Of a stretch of DNA of 7,973 nt, positions 4,858-7,973 are shown piece after piece. Position 1 is the first letter of the stretch. Every line of letters begins with the position of its first letter. The notes below the pieces were generated by a model that saw nothing but the letters and a program-made list of their open reading frames with translations, did not search any database and was not told the origin of the DNA. A program made the position numbers and the translations under genes. This DNA is from CAYONQ01 sp964405375 (GTDB lineage: Bacteria; Planctomycetota; Phycisphaerae; Sedimentisphaerales; Anaerobacaceae). The stretch spans positions 1 through 7,973 of the forward strand of contig CAYONQ010000099.1 in the NCBI GenBank assembly GCA_964405375.1, written 5' to 3'.

Positions 4858-5889
4858 TCAAGCTTCCGGTGTCCGCTTCTTTCTTAGTAGCCGTGCTGTC
4901 AGCCAGATGACAGCCATCGTTATGCCGGAGCCGGCCACGCCCGCGAAGCTGGTCCAGCCGGCAGCGGCTTCTACATCCTGTTCAGCGGCTTTGCCCAGTT
5001 CAGAGGCTCTGACGGAATAATCGGGCAGTGGGGAATACCTTGATTGAAAATCGTCCGCCGCTGCAATTTTTGGGTCGTCATTTGATACGGCAGGTTCGAA
5101 ATTCGGCTGGTCCGGTCTTTCGGCATAGCTCCACTCCAGCCCGTCAGGCATACCAGATGCAAGCAAAGAAAGTCCGGCACCGATGATAACGGTGAAGACC
5201 ACCAGCGTTATCAGGACAGCTTTTCTACTTAATCTGACTTTGCCCGGCAGGGAATCCATAACCACATCGGGTCTGACCTGCTGCAGGTAAGCCAACACCG
5301 CCACGGTAATCAGGCCTTCGACGAGGCCGACTAATAAATGGACACCGAGCATTGTTATCAGAAAGGTTGAAAATGGAACTGCCAGCACAGCCGACAGCGC
5401 CGCCTGTATTGGGACAAGAGTTGCCCCTGCCTCAATTGCGACCACACAGGCCAGCATTGCACCGATGTATGTTCGCAAGCTGCTCGACGGCCCTGTTGTA
5501 ACTATCCTGTACAGGAAGTAGCCGAGATAACTTGGCACAAGGGCCATATTGATAATGTTGCATCCAAGTGCCAGCAGCCCGCCGTCCTGGAATATAAGGC
5601 ACTGAACAATCACCACCGACGATATAACTATAGCGCCGGCGTGCGGGCCTAATACTATGGCCAGCAGCACCGCTCCGACCATATGCCCGCTGGTCCCCGG
5701 CATTGCGGGAAGCTGGAAGTTGACCATTTGTGCGGCAAAAACGAAGGCCCCCATAATACCCATCAGAGCGAACTTATCTGAAGTGATAATTTGCCTGGCC
5801 TTTCTGCAGACAAGACCTAAGCCGGCGGCGGCTATCGCCAGTGTGCCGACCGCCACCGGCACCGATAGTAATTCGTTGGCCATATGCAT
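4858..5889 (-). CDS. cbiM: Nickel/cobalt ECF importer substrate-binding subunit CbiM with fused PDGLE (CbiN-like) domain
   Basis: This 343-residue inner-membrane protein is the metal-recognition subunit of the importer. It starts MHMANELLS; His2 is the conserved second residue that, with the free N-terminus and a later histidine, ligates Ni2+ in solved NikM structures. The matching later residue is His69 in PGTSGHMVG. QDGGLLALGCNIINMA (101-116) and GVHLLVGLVEG (182-192) are further family signatures. Several hydrophobic spans cover residues 5-205. After a helix at about 223-244 comes PDGLE (248-252), then a periplasmic stretch with SPLPDYSV (286-293) and a last span at about 312-333, which is the PDGLE/CbiN-NikN domain. 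A separate cbiN is therefore not needed. The ATG at 5889 has a strong GGGAGG ribosome site 9 bases upstream, and an intact Met-His start is required for binding. Nickel versus cobalt cannot be decided from the sequence. Confidence 0.93.
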   Translation of the reverse strand: MHMANELLSVPVAVGTLAIAAAGLGLVCRKARQIITSDKFALMGIMGAFVFAAQMVNFQLPAMPGTSGHMVGAVLLAIVLGPHAGAIVISSVVIVQCLIFQDGGLLALGCNIINMALVPSYLGYFLYRIVTTGPSSSLRTYIGAMLACVVAIEAGATLVPIQAALSAVLAVPFSTFLITMLGVHLLVGLVEGLITVAVLAYLQQVRPDVVMDSLPGKVRLSRKAVLITLVVFTVIIGAGLSLLASGMPDGLEWSYAERPDQPNFEPAVSNDDPKIAAADDFQSRYSPLPDYSVRASELGKAAEQDVEAAAGWTSFAGVAGSGITMAVIWLTARLLRKKRTPEA

Positions 5890-5958
5890 AATAAAGTCCT
5901 CCCGCTGCTTTTCCTTACTTAGTTTTTCTACGTTTTGTTCTAACCGTATACGTTATCC

Positions 5959-7227
5959 TTAAAAACTCATTTGCACTCGCACGCCCAGCACGACGGCGTC
6001 GCTGCGAGTTTTGTTACCGCCCGGGTTGGCAATATACTGAACGGCCGGACTGATATTCAACCAGGGGGTAAGCTGGGCACTGTAATAAAGTTCAACAGCC
6101 CTTTCATAATCATCTGTATAGGTTGTATCAGCCGAGTTACTAAAGATGCCCTGAGCGAAACCTAAACCGACCATGTCATCATCCCTGCCTTCCAGCAGAC
6201 CCTGATACTGAAAACCGAAACTATAAAAATCAGCAATATCGTTTCTTTTGCTGTTTGCGTAGCCATATCTAAAAAACGCACCGATGCCCTGGCTGTCCTG
6301 GGAGTCATTGTTTTCCTTAATAAGCATCTGGTCGCAAGTGAGATAAAATCCGACATCGTCCCGGTAGTTCTTAGTGCCGTCTATATTTGCCTTTGGCTGC
6401 GGGTCATACCATAGGCCGGCCCGATATGTGCCCTGCAGTTGCCCGTTTGCAGAATCAAATCGCGGCGTAATGCCCGTTTCAAGGATATAGAAGAAATAAT
6501 CTTCATCGTGAAAGGTGGTGCTGAAACCAGTTTCTCTGACGTCGGCCTGTGCATCTGCTACGGCTGCCGATACGTACCACAGCCCGGCGGGATTGTAGTG
6601 AATGGCTACGCCGAGTCCGTAGTCTGAAAAGGGAATGGTCGGGTTATTGACTAAAGCGCCGTTGAGAAACTGAGTGGTTTCGTCACCCGCGTAGGTGCTG
6701 CAATCAAATGATACGGGACAGCCGTGATGCTCAAATCCACCGGTAAGGTCCATCTTGCCGATTCTTAGACGAACCGTTTCATTTACAAAGGCCTGTTCAT
6801 ACCACAACTCGGTAACGTCCATCGAGCGTCTGGCGCGGGCGTCTGCGTTCACACCGAATGCACTGCCTACCGACGGTGTATCGATGCCGGCGGACTTCGA
6901 CCATACACCCTCGGTTAGCATATACAAGCTGCCGCCTTCGATGCCAAGCAGCTTTTCAAGGTCTGCCTCCAGCTCCAAATCGTAGCTGCCGGTAATTCGT
7001 CCTGCCCTGCGGTGTTTACTGATACCGCCGCGGACGTTCTGCTGATAGATATTTGTAACACCGAGTCCTACCTCTATGCCTTTATCCGCCAGCTCATCAT
7101 TCAGACCGAAGAAGCCATTTGTTAAGGTTTCTCTTTCCCACAAATCGCTTTCTTCGTTTTGGGCCTGGCATATTCCCCCCCAGCTCAGTAAAACTACCAC
7201 ACTTAACAAAATCCTTGTCCTGTTCAT
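5959..7227 (-). CDS. Outer-membrane porin, carbohydrate-selective OprB family
   Basis: This is a 422-residue beta-barrel porin precursor when read from the ATG at 7227. That start gives a typical signal peptide (MNRTR, a hydrophobic core, then GGICQA) and has AAAGGA about 6 bases upstream. The frame stays open to an ATG at 7269, which would add 14 residues and spoil the signal, so I reject it. The mature protein opens with DLWERETLTNGFFGLNDELADKGI, continues with alternating polar and aromatic strands, and includes GKMDLTGGF and NNPTIPFSDYGLG, phrases typical of OprB-like porins. It ends in VRVQMSF, with the C-terminal Phe used for barrel assembly. HHGC (167-170) and Cys176 lie close together in a likely loop. 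It sits 69 bases ahead of cbiM and may serve metal entry rather than sugar uptake; that role is inferred from position only. Confidence 0.88.
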   Translation of the reverse strand: MNRTRILLSVVVLLSWGGICQAQNEESDLWERETLTNGFFGLNDELADKGIEVGLGVTNIYQQNVRGGISKHRRAGRITGSYDLELEADLEKLLGIEGGSLYMLTEGVWSKSAGIDTPSVGSAFGVNADARARRSMDVTELWYEQAFVNETVRLRIGKMDLTGGFEHHGCPVSFDCSTYAGDETTQFLNGALVNNPTIPFSDYGLGVAIHYNPAGLWYVSAAVADAQADVRETGFSTTFHDEDYFFYILETGITPRFDSANGQLQGTYRAGLWYDPQPKANIDGTKNYRDDVGFYLTCDQMLIKENNDSQDSQGIGAFFRYGYANSKRNDIADFYSFGFQYQGLLEGRDDDMVGLGFAQGIFSNSADTTYTDDYERAVELYYSAQLTPWLNISPAVQYIANPGGNKTRSDAVVLGVRVQMSF

Positions 7228-7272
7228 ACTTATCCTTTCTGTTAAAAAACAAAATTTCGCGTTGCGCATAAA

Positions 7273-7292
7273 AGTAGCAGATTTATGCTACT
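7273..7292 (-). promoter_or_regulatory. Perfect inverted repeat, probable operator upstream of the porin
   Basis: AGTAGCA (7273-7279) and TGCTACT (7286-7292) are perfect seven-base arms around six bases, 20 bases in all. The site is 46 bases ahead of the porin ATG and directly downstream of the candidate -10 hexamers at 7301-7309, the position at which a repressor would block transcription. There is no T-run, so it is not a terminator. The regulator is unknown. Confidence 0.55.
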
Positions 7293-7300
7293 AACTCAAG

Positions 7301-7309
7301 AATATAATA
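7301..7309 (-). promoter_or_regulatory. Candidate -10 element for the porin operon
   Basis: On the minus strand this A/T segment offers overlapping TATTAT (7309-7304) and TATATT (7306-7301). No good -35 hexamer lies 16 to 18 bases upstream; the best are CAAATG or CCAAAT. The promoter may need an activator, or it may not be real. A start near 7295 would give a leader of about 70 bases. Confidence 0.3.
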
Positions 7310-7337
7310 TTTTTTTGAATATGCTCATTTGGTATTA

Positions 7338-7373
7338 GAAATGCCATTTCCATGGAAATTGTATGAGACAATT
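7338..7373 (-). promoter_or_regulatory. Cluster of overlapping palindromes upstream of the porin promoter
   Basis: Three palindromes overlap. GAAATG-C-CATTTC (7338-7350) has 6-1-6 symmetry. ATTTCCATGGAAAT (7346-7359) is a perfect 14-base palindrome. AATTGT-N5-ACAATT (7357-7373) follows. Fur-family metal regulators bind sites with odd-centred symmetry of this type, and GAAATG/CATTTC equals the outer hexamers of the enterobacterial Zur box, but the central part of that box is missing. The cluster lies just upstream of where a -35 would be, in the gap after a zinc/manganese-type permease gene. Confidence 0.4.
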
Positions 7374-7403
7374 AGAAAAGGGGTTTGTCATAGATTTGAG
7401 TTA

Positions 7404-7426
7404 GAGCTTTTCTCACTAGCAAGCTC
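7404..7426 (-). other. Hairpin after the ABC-3 permease gene
   Basis: GAGCTT (7404-7409) and AAGCTC (7421-7426) form a six-pair stem with an 11-base loop, 18 bases past the permease stop. No T-run follows on the minus strand, so it is only a weak candidate for an mRNA end signal. Confidence 0.3.
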
Positions 7427-7444
7427 GATAGTGTTGGCTTGGTT

Positions 7445-7973
7445 TCAATCGGCTCTGTGCCGAACAGATCTGTATAGAACCGAAGCGGCAAAAATGACTG
7501 TACTGACAACAACAATGCATGCACCGGTCGGTAAATTGCGATAGAATGAAACCAGAAAACCAATTACTGCTGTTAGCATACCTAAAAAGGTTGCGGTTAA
7601 CACTACCGATCTGTGGCCTCGACATATTTGATAAGCTGCTGCCGCCGGATTAGTGATTAAACTAAAAATCATCAAGCCCCCGATCATCTTCAAATTAACC
7701 GATAATATTATTCCGCACAAAGCCAGAAACATACAATAAACAGAACTTTCATGCACACCGGTTGCGGAGGCAATAGACCGGCTGAACAAAAGCACTTTCA
7801 GCTCTTTATTGAAAACAATGGCAAAAACAGCCAAAACAAACGCCATGATTGTAATGGTGATAACGGTTTGTCTTTGCACAAAAAGTATGCTGCCCCAGAG
7901 TAAGCCGAGAACTTCAGACCGGCTGCCCTGCACCATGCCCATTCCGAGAAACGTTAGGCCAAGCATCAAGGAA
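7445..7973 (-). CDS. ABC-3 family metal permease (ZnuB/MntB-like), 5' end cut by window edge
   Basis: The frame is open to the right edge, so the true start lies outside the window and only the last 175 or so residues are seen. This is the membrane subunit of an ATP-driven importer of zinc, manganese or iron that works with a periplasmic metal-binding protein and an ATPase, expected beyond the edge. Hydrophobic spans are separated by short loops. The recognisable family part runs from SATGVHESSVYCMFLAL through LKMIGGLMIFSLITNPAAAAY to LVSFYRNLPTGACIVVV; the Pro and Ala-rich turn after the seventh or so span and the LPTG near the end are typical of ABC-3 permeases. The C-terminus (YRSVRHRAD) looks complete. 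The metal cannot be told from this subunit. It is co-oriented with the porin but separated from it by about 217 bases containing putative operators, so it is probably a separate transcription unit. Confidence 0.85.
   Translation of the reverse strand, partial: SLMLGLTFLGMGMVQGSRSEVLGLLWGSILFVQRQTVITITIMAFVLAVFAIVFNKELKVLLFSRSIASATGVHESSVYCMFLALCGIILSVNLKMIGGLMIFSLITNPAAAAYQICRGHRSVVLTATFLGMLTAVIGFLVSFYRNLPTGACIVVVSTVIFAASVLYRSVRHRAD

Noticed and set aside
5945..5952. CGTATACG palindrome between porin and cbiM as an operator
   Set aside because: Eight bases of symmetry without extension is expected by chance, and no promoter hexamers sit around it convincingly.
5890..5958. Cobalamin riboswitch ahead of cbiM
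   Set aside because: The gap is only 69 bases, too short for that aptamer, and no B12-box-like sequence was seen.
7228..7269. Upstream ATG at 7269 as the porin start
   Set aside because: It would place 14 charged and mixed residues before the signal peptide and lacks a good ribosome site, whereas the ATG at 7227 has AAAGGA and a clean signal.
7361..7393. GTATGA ... TCATAG as a NikR operator
   Set aside because: The half-sites resemble the E. coli NikR box (GTATGA-N16-TCATAC), but the spacing is 21 and the last base differs, so the match is not credible.

Overview
The window reads as one continuous minus-strand stretch of a Gram-negative bacterial genome or contig. An outer-membrane OprB-type porin implies two membranes. 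The porin and transporter sequences look to me like those of Planctomycetota (Phycisphaerae/Sedimentisphaera-like) or a related PVC lineage, and the intergenic repeats fit environmental genomes of that kind. The taxon is an inference from remembered family resemblance, not a search result.

Read in the direction of transcription (high to low coordinates), the window has three parts. (1) 7973-3242 is a metal-uptake region at roughly half G+C. It holds the 3' part of a ZnuB/MntB-type ABC-3 permease, then a gap of about 217 bases with several inverted repeats. A carbohydrate-porin-like (OprB) gene follows, and then cbiM (with a fused PDGLE/CbiN-like tail), cbiQ and cbiO, a complete group I ECF-type nickel/cobalt importer. 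Porin, cbiM, cbiQ and cbiO are co-oriented with gaps of 69, 95 and 9 bases and may form one operon. The simplest picture is an outer-membrane pore feeding the periplasm, with CbiM binding Ni2+ or Co2+, CbiQ coupling and CbiO hydrolysing ATP. The CbiO switch histidine appears to be replaced by cysteine.

(2) 3241-1850 is a 1.39-kb stretch with no credible gene. It is a mosaic of short periodic and palindromic repeats: seven-base-period arrays, 8-9-base-period blocks with a 39/40 duplicated core, a 10-base-period phased T-tract array, nested hairpins and a run of C-clusters. Several of these resemble dispersed intergenic repeats I remember from many environmental bacterial genomes.

(3) 1849-29 is an AT-rich (about one third G+C by eye) type II restriction-modification pair. 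A beta-class DNA methyltransferase with TSPPY is followed 9 bases later by a small PD-(D/E)XK endonuclease. A TTGACA-type promoter precedes the methyltransferase. The shift in composition and the repeat-rich border suggest a horizontally acquired module. No tRNA, rRNA, CRISPR array, transposase or integrase was seen. I found no clearly undescribed system; the best leads are the CbiO switch-residue change, the putative operators upstream of the porin and the repeat mosaic.
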